Part shown: piece by piece, positions 37,801-45,171 of the stretch
How positions within the stretch are numbered: the first letter of the stretch is position 1
How the letters are laid out: every line of letters begins with the position of its first letter
NCBI GenBank assembly: GCA_964461135.1
Contig: CAYWTB010000008.1
Coordinates: forward strand, 44,529-108,528
Source: RQOF01 sp964461135
GTDB lineage: Bacteria; Calditrichota; Calditrichia; RBG-13-44-9
Length of the DNA stretch: 64,000 nucleotides
Reading direction: 5' to 3'
Program-made: the position numbers and the translations under genes
The notes under the pieces: generated by a model
Database searches by the model: none
What the model saw: the letters and a program-made list of their open reading frames with translations, nothing else
Told to the model about the DNA's origin: nothing

Positions 37801-38662
37801 CCTGATTGGGGAGGATGTGGAACTGATAATTCTGCAGGGGACCGATCTCGGTCAGGTAAAAGTGGATCCGCATCAACTGGAACAGGTTATTCTTAATCTG
37901 GTGGTGAATGCCAAAGATGCCATGCCTGCCGGCGGTACCATAATCATCGAGACTATGAATACCTCTTTCTCCAGAAGCTTGCAGAAAGAGTTGCATTCAC
38001 CTGTCAATCCCGGTCCATATGTTCTTCTGGCGGTATCGGATAACGGGTGTGGCATGGATGAAGGCATCCGCTCCCGGATTTTTGAACCCTTTTTTACTAC
38101 GAAAGTTAAGGGGAAAGGCACGGGTCTGGGGCTTTCCACGGTTTATGGAATTATTAATCAGAGTAATGGTAATATTTCGGTTAAGAGCAGTTTAAATGAA
38201 GGATCCACCTTCGAGATTTTTCTCCCCAGGATAGACGAGAGACGGCCGGAAAGTGTCCGTGGCCGCGAAGGGCACCGGAAGACGGCTCACGGGCATGAGA
38301 CCATTCTGGTGGTGGAAGATGAAAAGGATGTGCGGTTTATCATTGCCGAAACCCTGCGCCGCAAGGGATATCGGGTGATGGAAGCCATTAACGGTGAAAC
38401 TGCACTGGAGATATGCCGGAAAAATCTTAAAAATATCGACCTGTTACTCACTGATGTGGTTATGCCTCGTATGAACGGAGTCCAGTTAGCAAATAAAGTT
38501 TTTGCACTTAAACCCGGGTTGAAAGTGATGTATATGTCGGGATATACCGATGAAGAAATCATCCACCATGATATTCTGAAGGATGGAATTTCGTTCATTC
38601 AGAAGCCCTTTGTGCCGGCCTTCCTGCTTCAGAAAGTGCGCGAAGTTTTGGACAAGGAATAA
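34841..38662 (+). CDS. hybrid sensor histidine kinase with four PAS, two GAF and a receiver domain
   Basis: This soluble-looking 1273-residue protein has PAS domains at about 17-130, 143-255, 266-385 and 567-700, and GAF-like domains at about 397-563 and 705-870. HisKA has the phosphorylated His911 in GGIAHDFNNLL. The HATPase domain is at about 1010-1130 (NLVVNAKDAMP, GCGMDEG, EPFFTTK, GTGLGLS), and the C-terminal receiver at about 1155-1270 carries acceptor Asp1205 (LLTDVVMPRMNG). There is no clear transmembrane helix, so it senses a cytoplasmic signal such as redox or a small ligand. The gene is orphan: no response-regulator gene with an output domain lies next to it. Confidence 0.92.
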   Translation: MKKSKNEILKPGKNLPLRDIYNNAPDAIILADAHTGTIIDANKAAKRLLGKPLKDIIGLNITDIHPPEIRGDIEKIFRTLNTQSGHRSIKKPLETFVLHSNGSKIQVEIITQLIRMNGVSITQGIFRDISQRKKIENALRESKEKYRNLVERATDGILIISDGTIRYCNSSLAHMAGYKMSELTGKPFQDFLNKESKSQLLERYHKRIQGFPVEQVYEATIHRKNGEVLLVEINSDLITYEGRPAVLSIIRDITIRKKSEDALKKINKQLHTLIHAIPDMVYFKDIEGRNLLFNKSFADYVGKSSHHIEGKKDDEILPPELAENCKKSDNAVFEKGKIQRFEENYKGKVGEEERHFETIKSPIFDGQYNLIGLVGISRDITDRKRAEKELRFRLGSQNIISSILAKFTRIKWPDIDKEVVFTLYKVCEFFKIEFGSVFLFSDGLSTIRKKYEWADSKISHNKINHNEWETSQFREVMRKINQFETFCFSSLDELPITAKIERKLAKQIGLKSLLIEPLVSGGKKILGTLVFTNFTQNKIWKDEEKTLVRIIGEMIVNLLERKRSKETLSTAQAILKAAIEQSPAGIIIADAPDVNIRVANPAALDIRGKSVDELTRIPVEYHPSHWKVYSQDGRLFKGEELPLSRAILEGHISSDVEVIIQRESGEQRWVSANAAPIRNNDGEIVAGIVIFPDITERKRAQKLLEILNSAALAMQKALTHEQIFKGVAGEFRRLNYHCMIFPYDADNRQMRFTYLSFDNKAIQRVERLLRIRYQDFSVSVEDIGLYGRIIYDKETIFIQDTESALRNILPTGIKRHAGKIIRLLRVPHTIAAPLIVSGKVMGAISVQSDDLKKDDIPAIKAFAHQISAAWHKATLLASLQQSMAELKQTQEQLIQAQKMEAVGKLAGGIAHDFNNLLTVIRGYSEILLSQTDKTDKSYRNILQIEKAGKSAETLIRQLLAFGRKQILNPKVININTLLREMEPMLERLIGEDVELIILQGTDLGQVKVDPHQLEQVILNLVVNAKDAMPAGGTIIIETMNTSFSRSLQKELHSPVNPGPYVLLAVSDNGCGMDEGIRSRIFEPFFTTKVKGKGTGLGLSTVYGIINQSNGNISVKSSLNEGSTFEIFLPRIDERRPESVRGREGHRKTAHGHETILVVEDEKDVRFIIAETLRRKGYRVMEAINGETALEICRKNLKNIDLLLTDVVMPRMNGVQLANKVFALKPGLKVMYMSGYTDEEIIHHDILKDGISFIQKPFVPAFLLQKVREVLDKE

Positions 38663-38944
38663 AATCTTCCATCTACCTGGCCGGTCACAAATCCTGGCTG
38701 CGCTGCTTATGAGCGTTGGAGGTGCCGGCACAACTCATGCAGGCAGAGTAAAACTTATAATGGTTAAGTCTGAAATCGTCCCTGAGGGGGACTTTCCGGA
38801 TGTAAATGCCCGGATACAATCAGACGTTCCACTCCTGCCCCTTCTTTACTGTCTTGAATGCTGCCTGGATTGAATATAACGGCTTGGTTGAAAAAAATGT
38901 AAGGACATACCTGATGAAAAACAGATTTAGGTATGTTTTTCGAA

Positions 38945-39757
38945 TCAGGATTCCGTTTGTTTTGTCTTGCCAGCAAGGGAAATAATCTCTGCTGCAATTT
39001 CCTCAATGGGTTTTCCGGTGACGTTAATAACCGGCCAGTGAGGATGTTTTTCGAAATAACGCAATGCATAAATCACTTCGCGCCGGACATGATCCAGTTG
39101 GGCATAACTGCCGGTAGCTCCTCCCCAGTAGGTCTCCCGGGTCTGGCGGAGTGAAGCCAGTCGTCTGGCATCCATGGTCAGAGCAAAGACTTTCCCCGCC
39201 GGTAACTCAGAGAGAATTTCAGGTGGCTTCATATCCAGAATGATGGGGACATTGGCCACAAACCATTGTTTGAAGGCCAGAAAAACACTTAAAGGAGTTT
39301 TAAAGGTTCTGGATACACCCACCAGTACGATTTCGGCGCGCTGAATATCCTCAATTCTCAGTCCGTCGTCATGTTTCAGGGCAAACTCTATGCTCTCTAT
39401 TCGACGGAAATAGTCCTCATTCAACTGGCGGAACAGACCGGGTTTCTCCGCCGGTGTCAATGAGAATTGCTGGGACAGGCGGGCCAACAGCGGCCCCATG
39501 ATATCCATGGTTTCTATATTATGTTCCCTCCCCCGGCGAATCACGTATTCCCGCAGTTCGTTGGACACCAGGGTATGGATAATGGGGGCACCGGCAGCGG
39601 CGGCCTCGCTTACCACCGAATCAACCTGCTGAAAGTCCCGGATGGAAGACCGGATTTCAATTTTCACCGGAATATCCCGGAACTGCGTCAGAGCAGCTTT
39701 CAGTGCCCGCTCGGCGGTTCCTCCCGTTCCGTCAGATACAACCAAAATGGTGTACAT
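38945..39757 (-). CDS. ppsR: bifunctional kinase/pyrophosphorylase PPSR (DUF299)
   Basis: This 270-residue protein has the DUF299 N-terminus (ILVVSDGTGGTAERALKAAL) and a P-loop-like GVSRTFKTPLSVFLA motif near residue 150. These regulatory enzymes phosphorylate and dephosphorylate a Thr of PEP synthase (PpsR) or of pyruvate phosphate dikinase (PDRP), using ADP or Pi as donor or acceptor. The ribosome site GGGGAGGAG is strong, 6 bases before the ATG. Neither ppsA nor ppdK is adjacent, so the partner is encoded elsewhere. Confidence 0.93.
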   Translation of the reverse strand: MYTILVVSDGTGGTAERALKAALTQFRDIPVKIEIRSSIRDFQQVDSVVSEAAAAGAPIIHTLVSNELREYVIRRGREHNIETMDIMGPLLARLSQQFSLTPAEKPGLFRQLNEDYFRRIESIEFALKHDDGLRIEDIQRAEIVLVGVSRTFKTPLSVFLAFKQWFVANVPIILDMKPPEILSELPAGKVFALTMDARRLASLRQTRETYWGGATGSYAQLDHVRREVIYALRYFEKHPHWPVINVTGKPIEEIAAEIISLAGKTKQTES

Positions 39758-40095
39758 AAGCTCCTCCCCTGGAAGATGAGGATGACAATACTGAAAAACG
39801 GTTTGTAGTACTAAGACTGTTTAACCGGAAACCCTGATATCTGCATACCAAATTCTTCAGCCTGAATGATTTATGAACCCGGGACAGGAATCGTTTACAA
39901 TAACGGATAGAATGATAGCTACTCGTGATGGTCCATTTAAAATCATGAAGCACATGATACTCGAATAAAACAGCTTTCCCTTTCTTCCTGAGATATGAGA
40001 GAACGTCTCAAGAGAAAAACCAATTGTTACACAAGGACCTGGAAAAAGTATCTGAGGTCATGTACTATTTAACTGGTCAGATTCTTTTTCCGGTT
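39758..40095. other. intergenic region, nothing recognised
   Basis: About 340 bases between the PPSR and PilZ genes, both on the minus strand. No reading frame, repeat or terminator was recognised. Confidence 0.35.
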
Positions 40096-40485
40096 TTAAC
40101 AGGGCTTCCGGTGTTGATCCATGTTAATGAATTTACTTATTTTTTTTTCGATTTCCAGGTTTACGGCCAGAAATTTTGATCCGACACCGGTATAAGAAGA
40201 TGATGGGTCATCATCCATCCATATAATCTTAGCCCGAATATTCAGGGAAAGTGAATGGGAATCTTTGGCGTGGATTTGTTCAAAGAAAATAATATCCCCG
40301 CTTTGAATTTTGAGATCACGGTTTGATCTGAAGGTAAAAAATATACCGCTGGTGCTCATGTTTAAAATCTGCACCACAAAGAAACGTTCGGGGATTTCGG
40401 GAACCGAGATACGACCCACAATTTCGTGATCCAGTGTGAACAATGCCCGGCTGGCCCGCCGTCTTTCAGTAAAATTTTTATTCAT
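40096..40485 (-). CDS. PilZ-domain protein
   Basis: This 129-residue protein is a single PilZ domain. It has the cyclic-di-GMP motif RxxxR within ERRRASR (residues 7-13) and the second motif NMSTSGIFF near residue 60, matching DxSxxG with Asn for Asp. The domain binds cyclic di-GMP in proteins that control motility or matrix production. ATG at 40485 is chosen for the AGAGGA site before it, rather than the in-frame start 10 codons upstream. No cyclase is nearby. The last residues (DQHRKPC) look like an unstructured tail. Confidence 0.82.
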   Translation of the reverse strand: MNKNFTERRRASRALFTLDHEIVGRISVPEIPERFFVVQILNMSTSGIFFTFRSNRDLKIQSGDIIFFEQIHAKDSHSLSLNIRAKIIWMDDDPSSSYTGVGSKFLAVNLEIEKKISKFINMDQHRKPC

Positions 40486-41022
40486 GGAATCCTCTGGAAT
40501 TTTTACACCGCTCATCTGCCGTCAAAAAATCTGACCCGGAGTTCCTTAAAATAAGATGACAAAATCATTGTTCCAAGAAATTTCATGACCTGACCAAAGC
40601 TTTTCCGGTAAAGATCTTTCTAAATGTAATAACCATTTTCATAATTTCCGATACCAGGATCTCAGGTTATGGCATTGCCGTTAAAAAGTCTTCAAAAATA
40701 ATTAAAGATTTTCCTGAAATAATTCGACAATACAGAGTCATGAACGGCCCGGAATCCTAAAGTGCAGGTATGAATACCGGGCGTGAATGTACCGGGTGGT
40801 GCTGTGAAGAGGGAAGAGAGCGTAAGGGCACGATATTTGTACTTTATAAATTTTCTTAATTTTTACCTGTTGTGCCGAAATTACCGTTTTTATTTGGAAG
40901 AGTCATATTGCGCCCAGGCCGAGTATTTTCCTGATGAAGGGACCGGCTTTTTTCATCTGCAGGATGGATCGGACAATTAAGAACGTAAATATTTTTTACA
41001 CTAAAATAAGGAGAGAAACGAG
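40486..41022. other. divergent intergenic region
   Basis: About 540 bases between the PilZ gene and a membrane-protein gene. A frame of 65 codons at 40783-40980 has no ribosome site, and I do not believe it. No repeat or RNA recognised. Confidence 0.4.
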
Positions 41023-42234
41023 ATGATTAACGGGACGAGCGGTGTGGTGAAATTTGTTCTCTCGATTCTTTTTTTCCCCATGTTTTTTCAGGATGCTTTT
41101 ATTGATTTTGCCTGGGGAGCATTTGACAGCGTCTGGATGATGGTTGGCAAGCGGATTTTTCTGCTTCTTCCCATATTGGCGATTATCCTGGGATGCTGGG
41201 TTACCATTGCCTGTCTGCTGACCGTGGTTATCCGCCAGAACCGGCAGCAATTTCTGATTGCCCTTTTTATTACTTGGTGGGACATGGGAAAAGCAGTAGT
41301 ATCCTTCTGGGGCGGAATATTCAAGTTTATCTTTTTCTTTTTCATTGCCATCCTGGGCTTGTTAAAAATTATTATACTGGGATTATGGTCCATGGTACAG
41401 GAGATACTGTTCATGCCCTTCCGCCTTATCCGTAATGTGGGCAAAAATGTGGTCAGTTCCTCAGTTCCCTGGATTGCCGTTTTCCTGACAATTTTCTGGT
41501 GCCTGGTGGAAGCGGTTATTTTTACCTATGTCACTACCCCTCTGGTGGTTGATACCTTTTCCAATATCACCGGTGAACAGTTATCTGTGAGTTTTGTACG
41601 CATCCCCTTATTTATTTTTCTGCTGTTCATCGTAACGGGTAGTTATGCGGTATTATCAACCATGGTAGATGTGGTGAAGAATAAAAATATTTCAGCGATT
41701 CTGGGCATCGCTGTGATTGAAATGGTTGCACTTTTTGTGGAAGTGGTTTTTCTTTACCGCGAATTTGTTGATTCACTGGTACCCTGGTTTGCACAATATT
41801 CGGAAAACTTCGAACTGGGTATATTCTGGACGCTGGCCATCTCTATTTTTGTGTGGTTTGGCATTAGAAGCCTCTCATGGTTTCTTTTCGCGTCCCATGG
41901 CACCCCCACACTTATGGCCATCATTCAGGGTAAAGGAGTAAAGGTTCTGGGCATGAACGGGGTGTCCGGGAACCGGATACTCGGTCTCTCATCGGAATTC
42001 ATGCAGACCATCAAGCAGGATACCAATTGGATTCAGGAAAAGGCGGAAGAACTTCTGGCTGCCTTCATGCTGCCGCCCCTGCAGGTAGTGGCGTCAGCTA
42101 TAAATTTCCTGACACTCTTGATCACCTCAAAGCACTTGTTTGAATTGCCTTTTAAAACAATGGAGGATATTAAGAAATCCACTGTTTTAATCGATACGCT
42201 CTCGGCAAAAAGCACAAAACTAAAAAGCGTATAA
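41023..42234 (+). CDS. polytopic membrane protein, unknown family
   Basis: This 403-residue, very hydrophobic protein has about eight helices (near residues 8-28, 43-68, 85-125 as two helices, 145-170, 190-212, 225-245 and 263-283). A less hydrophobic C-terminal 100 residues (MNGVSGNRILGLSSEF, QEKAEELLAAFMLPP) follows. I do not recognise it. A good ribosome site (AAGGAG) precedes the ATG. The next gene, a lipoprotein with a VWA-type domain, starts 21 bp later, so the two probably work together at the inner membrane. No conserved catalytic motif is visible. Confidence 0.7.
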   Translation: MINGTSGVVKFVLSILFFPMFFQDAFIDFAWGAFDSVWMMVGKRIFLLLPILAIILGCWVTIACLLTVVIRQNRQQFLIALFITWWDMGKAVVSFWGGIFKFIFFFFIAILGLLKIIILGLWSMVQEILFMPFRLIRNVGKNVVSSSVPWIAVFLTIFWCLVEAVIFTYVTTPLVVDTFSNITGEQLSVSFVRIPLFIFLLFIVTGSYAVLSTMVDVVKNKNISAILGIAVIEMVALFVEVVFLYREFVDSLVPWFAQYSENFELGIFWTLAISIFVWFGIRSLSWFLFASHGTPTLMAIIQGKGVKVLGMNGVSGNRILGLSSEFMQTIKQDTNWIQEKAEELLAAFMLPPLQVVASAINFLTLLITSKHLFELPFKTMEDIKKSTVLIDTLSAKSTKLKSV

Positions 42235-42255
42235 AACACTTTGGGAGAAAGAATT

Positions 42256-43032
42256 ATGTTCCGATACATTATGATCTTTTTTGTTGCCCTCAGCCTGATG
42301 TGCATTACCGTGTCCTGTGACTGGCTCGGAGGAGACGATGGAACATCCAGCCCCCGCCTGTCCATGTTTATTGGCCTGGATATCAGTGGTTCATTCCTGA
42401 ACAGTAAATATTTTAATGACAGTATTGATTTTCTTGCCCATTATCTTTACGCGCACCTTCACGGTTTAGGTGGTCTGGAAGTCCCCAATGTGCTCTTTGT
42501 GAGTTCTATCGGCGGGGCCCGGGCGGATGAGCCCAAGACGTTTTACCCCATTCAAACCTTTGAAAATAAGTCGGTCAAAGAAATTGCGGCGAAATTACAT
42601 GAGATCTTTCCTAAAAACATCTCCAATCCTTACACGGATTACAATGCGTTTTTTGAGCAGGTTGCCCTGACGGTGCGAAATAAAAACCTGGTTCTTCGTC
42701 CCATTTCAATTGTAATGATCAGTGATGGAAAACCGGATGTCAAGCGGGAGGGGGAGACGGATTTTCGCAGCCTGGTGGTGAAACCGCTGGAGCAGCTGGC
42801 CAGAAGCGTCACCATCCGTCTTATTTATACCAGTGCGGTAGTGGGGAAAGACTGGCAGACCAAGGTGAGACGTCGCCGGGTAAAAATCTGGACCCAGGAT
42901 GCCCAGGTAATGGTTTACTGGAAAGATCCTGCCATTTTAGTGCCGGATACTGCCTTTGACCAGCAGAAACGATTTTTTGCCTGGCTGAGAGATAATGTCG
43001 ACTTTGGGGTAAGATCTCGACGGGTAGATTGA
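42256..43032 (+). CDS. lipoprotein with a VWA-like domain
   Basis: This 258-residue protein has a signal peptide with Cys21 as the likely lipidated residue (CITVSC). A von Willebrand A-like fold follows, with the metal-ion site motif FIGLDISGSF (Asp42, Ser44, Ser46) and a later IVMISDGKPD strand. VWA domains bind partner proteins through the metal site. The start is ATG at 42256, after GGGAGAAAG, rather than a TTG five codons earlier. It follows the unknown membrane protein gene by 21 bp. The function is unknown; a membrane-anchored adaptor to that protein is an inference. Confidence 0.7.
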   Translation: MFRYIMIFFVALSLMCITVSCDWLGGDDGTSSPRLSMFIGLDISGSFLNSKYFNDSIDFLAHYLYAHLHGLGGLEVPNVLFVSSIGGARADEPKTFYPIQTFENKSVKEIAAKLHEIFPKNISNPYTDYNAFFEQVALTVRNKNLVLRPISIVMISDGKPDVKREGETDFRSLVVKPLEQLARSVTIRLIYTSAVVGKDWQTKVRRRRVKIWTQDAQVMVYWKDPAILVPDTAFDQQKRFFAWLRDNVDFGVRSRRVD

Positions 43033-43916
43033 ACATTTTTAGTTTCAGAAAATTATCTTCATGTTGGTACTGACTCTCTCGTCTTTACAGGTGAACCACC
43101 TGTAAGGGCGAGGGGGCGCAGTTTCTGTTCAGAATATTCTCTTTAAAATCTGCTGCCTCCCGCAAAACATCTTTTTCAGATCATTGGGTTTTTTTTATAA
43201 CTACTTCTGTTCTAACAAGAATATCCGGTTCAGAGCAAAGAATACCGGCTGAATAAGTAGCAGTAAAAACGGGTGAATCTGGTTCCCTCAAATTATTATG
43301 CTTCCCGTCAACAGCATAGCGAAAAACAGCTCATCCTCATATAATCCGCCAGTGCGTTCAAATATCCAGCAGTTGCATCAGCAGAAAATATGATGTGAGT
43401 TGAATTTTTCAGACACTTCCGAATATCAATAGCATAGGATTAAGAAATCTGCCAAGAATTGGGGCAAGCTGCTCCACCTCCTTTCGGAGATAGAACCGGC
43501 AAGCCTGGATACCTCTCCGATAGTCTTTGGACAGGCTGTTCGCTGCATATTGCCGACTCCACAAGTTTCATGAAAACTTCATAATGTTTTTTTTAATTGA
43601 CATATGGCTGATTGGAAGGGCATAGTATTCAGAAAAGAGAACATACTGAAACATGGGGTGCCTGAAATAATTTTTCCCGTTTGTCATGTGAACATTTAAA
43701 TAAAGCAGGTACCCCCGGTTTCAGTTTTTCAGGATTATATGAGGATATAATAACAGAGACCCCTAAATGCGGTTAATAGGATGACGGGGGATACTAAAGC
43801 GATTAGGTTCTGTCTGCCAGCTGGAAATTAAAAAATTACTCTGGATTGATTGTCTCCGCAACAAGAAGAAACAGGAAAGTTTATGACATTCGCTTGACAG
43901 TTGAATGAATTTTATT
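43033..43916. other. large intergenic region upstream of acetate kinase
   Basis: About 880 bases. It holds the long hairpin at 43078-43112. A C/G-rich block near 43460-43560 has a small CTCC/GGAG stem, and I could not assign it to a riboswitch or a gene. The rest is AT-rich. Confidence 0.4.
43078..43112. repeat. long near-perfect hairpin
   Basis: Sixteen consecutive pairs (three of them G-T) close a 3-base loop AAC: CTCGTCTTTACAGGTG pairs with CACCTGTAAGGGCGAG. The inner nine pairs are Watson-Crick. No T run follows on either side, so it is not a standard terminator. It lies 46 bp after the VWA lipoprotein stop. Confidence 0.7.
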
Positions 43917-45113
43917 ATGAAAATCCTTACCATTAACAGCGGTTCATCCAGCCTGAAATTTTCTCTTTACCGTCTGGAAAGAGAAGAAAAAATGGAACAA
44001 AATGGACACTTGTTGCGCATCGGTCTGCAAAAAGGGATTTTTGGAGTAAAAAACGGCCGGGGCAGGCAACTCTTAGAGAAAGAAACTGAAATTCCTGATC
44101 ACAGCGCTGCCTTGAAAATGCTGTTTGATTGGTTAAAACAGGATACTCAGGAAGAAAATTTGACGGCTGTGGGACACCGTATTGTTCACGGAGGGGTAAA
44201 ATTCAGGGAACCCATACTTCTGGACACTGATCGTATTGAACAATTACACGCCCTGACCCCCCTTGCCCCGGAACATATTCCTCACGAGGTAAAAGCGATC
44301 AAAATTCTTCACAAATCCCATCCCGGCTTAAAACAGGTGGCCTGTTTTGATACCGGTTTTCATCGTCATATGTCACGGATCGCCCAGATGTATCCTTTGC
44401 CTGGACAGATGTGGCGGGACGGAATCCGCCGCTATGGTTTTCATGGCCTCTCCTACGAATATATTCTGCAGGAACTGGAAAAAGAATGCGGCACGGGAGT
44501 GATGAAGGAATGGATTATTATAGCACATCTGGGAAACGGTGCCAGTATGGCGGCAGTAAGAAAGGGCAAAGGCATCGACACCACCATGGGTTTTACGCCC
44601 GCCGGTGGATTGATGATGGGGACCCGTTCGGGGGATCTGGATCCGGGTGTATTGATCTATTTACTGAAGGAAAAAGGTTTTACAGCCGCGGGTATTAATA
44701 CTCTGGTAAATGAAAAAGCGGGGCTGGCGGGAGTATCCGGAATCGGTCCCAGCATGAAAGATGTGCTGCAGGCTGAGAAGGAGCAGAATGAGGCCCGGCA
44801 GGCCGTTGAACTGTTTTGTTACCAGGCCCGGAAATACCTGGGAGCCTTAACGGCAGTCCTGGGGGGACTGGACACACTTGTTTTTACAGCGGGTGTCGGT
44901 GAAAACTCGCCGGAAATCCGGCAGCGCATCTGTCAGAATCTGGATTATTTGGGAGTACAACTGGATGATAAAAGGAACACGGCAAACCGCGGAATAATTT
45001 CAAGTGATAAAAGCCGGGTAACGGTGCGGGTGATGCAGACCAACGAAGAGCTGATGATTGCCCGGCACAGCCGCAGGGTAATGGAAGAGGTAAACCGGAG
45101 CAGAGCCGGATAA
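43917..45113 (+). CDS. ackA: acetate kinase
   Basis: This 398-residue ASKHA-fold kinase makes ATP and acetate from acetyl phosphate. The family motifs are present: MKILTINSGSSSLKF at the start, HRIVHGG, FDTGFHRHM, RRYGFHGLSYEY, HLGNGASM and FTAGVGENSPEIR. ATG at 43917 is preferred because the family begins MKxLxxNSGSSS; an ATG four codons earlier is possible. No strong ribosome site precedes either. It lies 58 bp before phosphoketolase, which produces acetyl phosphate. No phosphotransacetylase gene is beside it. Confidence 0.96.
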   Translation: MKILTINSGSSSLKFSLYRLEREEKMEQNGHLLRIGLQKGIFGVKNGRGRQLLEKETEIPDHSAALKMLFDWLKQDTQEENLTAVGHRIVHGGVKFREPILLDTDRIEQLHALTPLAPEHIPHEVKAIKILHKSHPGLKQVACFDTGFHRHMSRIAQMYPLPGQMWRDGIRRYGFHGLSYEYILQELEKECGTGVMKEWIIIAHLGNGASMAAVRKGKGIDTTMGFTPAGGLMMGTRSGDLDPGVLIYLLKEKGFTAAGINTLVNEKAGLAGVSGIGPSMKDVLQAEKEQNEARQAVELFCYQARKYLGALTAVLGGLDTLVFTAGVGENSPEIRQRICQNLDYLGVQLDDKRNTANRGIISSDKSRVTVRVMQTNEELMIARHSRRVMEEVNRSRAG

Positions 45114-45171
45114 ATAACAACATATGGATCACTGTTTTTCAAAATTTTTAGCAAGAAAGGAGTGTTGAATT

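Noticed and set aside
40783..40980. 65-codon frame upstream of the eight-helix membrane protein
   Set aside because: No ribosome site, no domain, and it lies in an AT-rich gap.
43440..43590. open frames in the acetate kinase leader
   Set aside because: Three frames are open for 40 to 45 codons, which is expected in a GC-richer patch; no start or ribosome site supports any.
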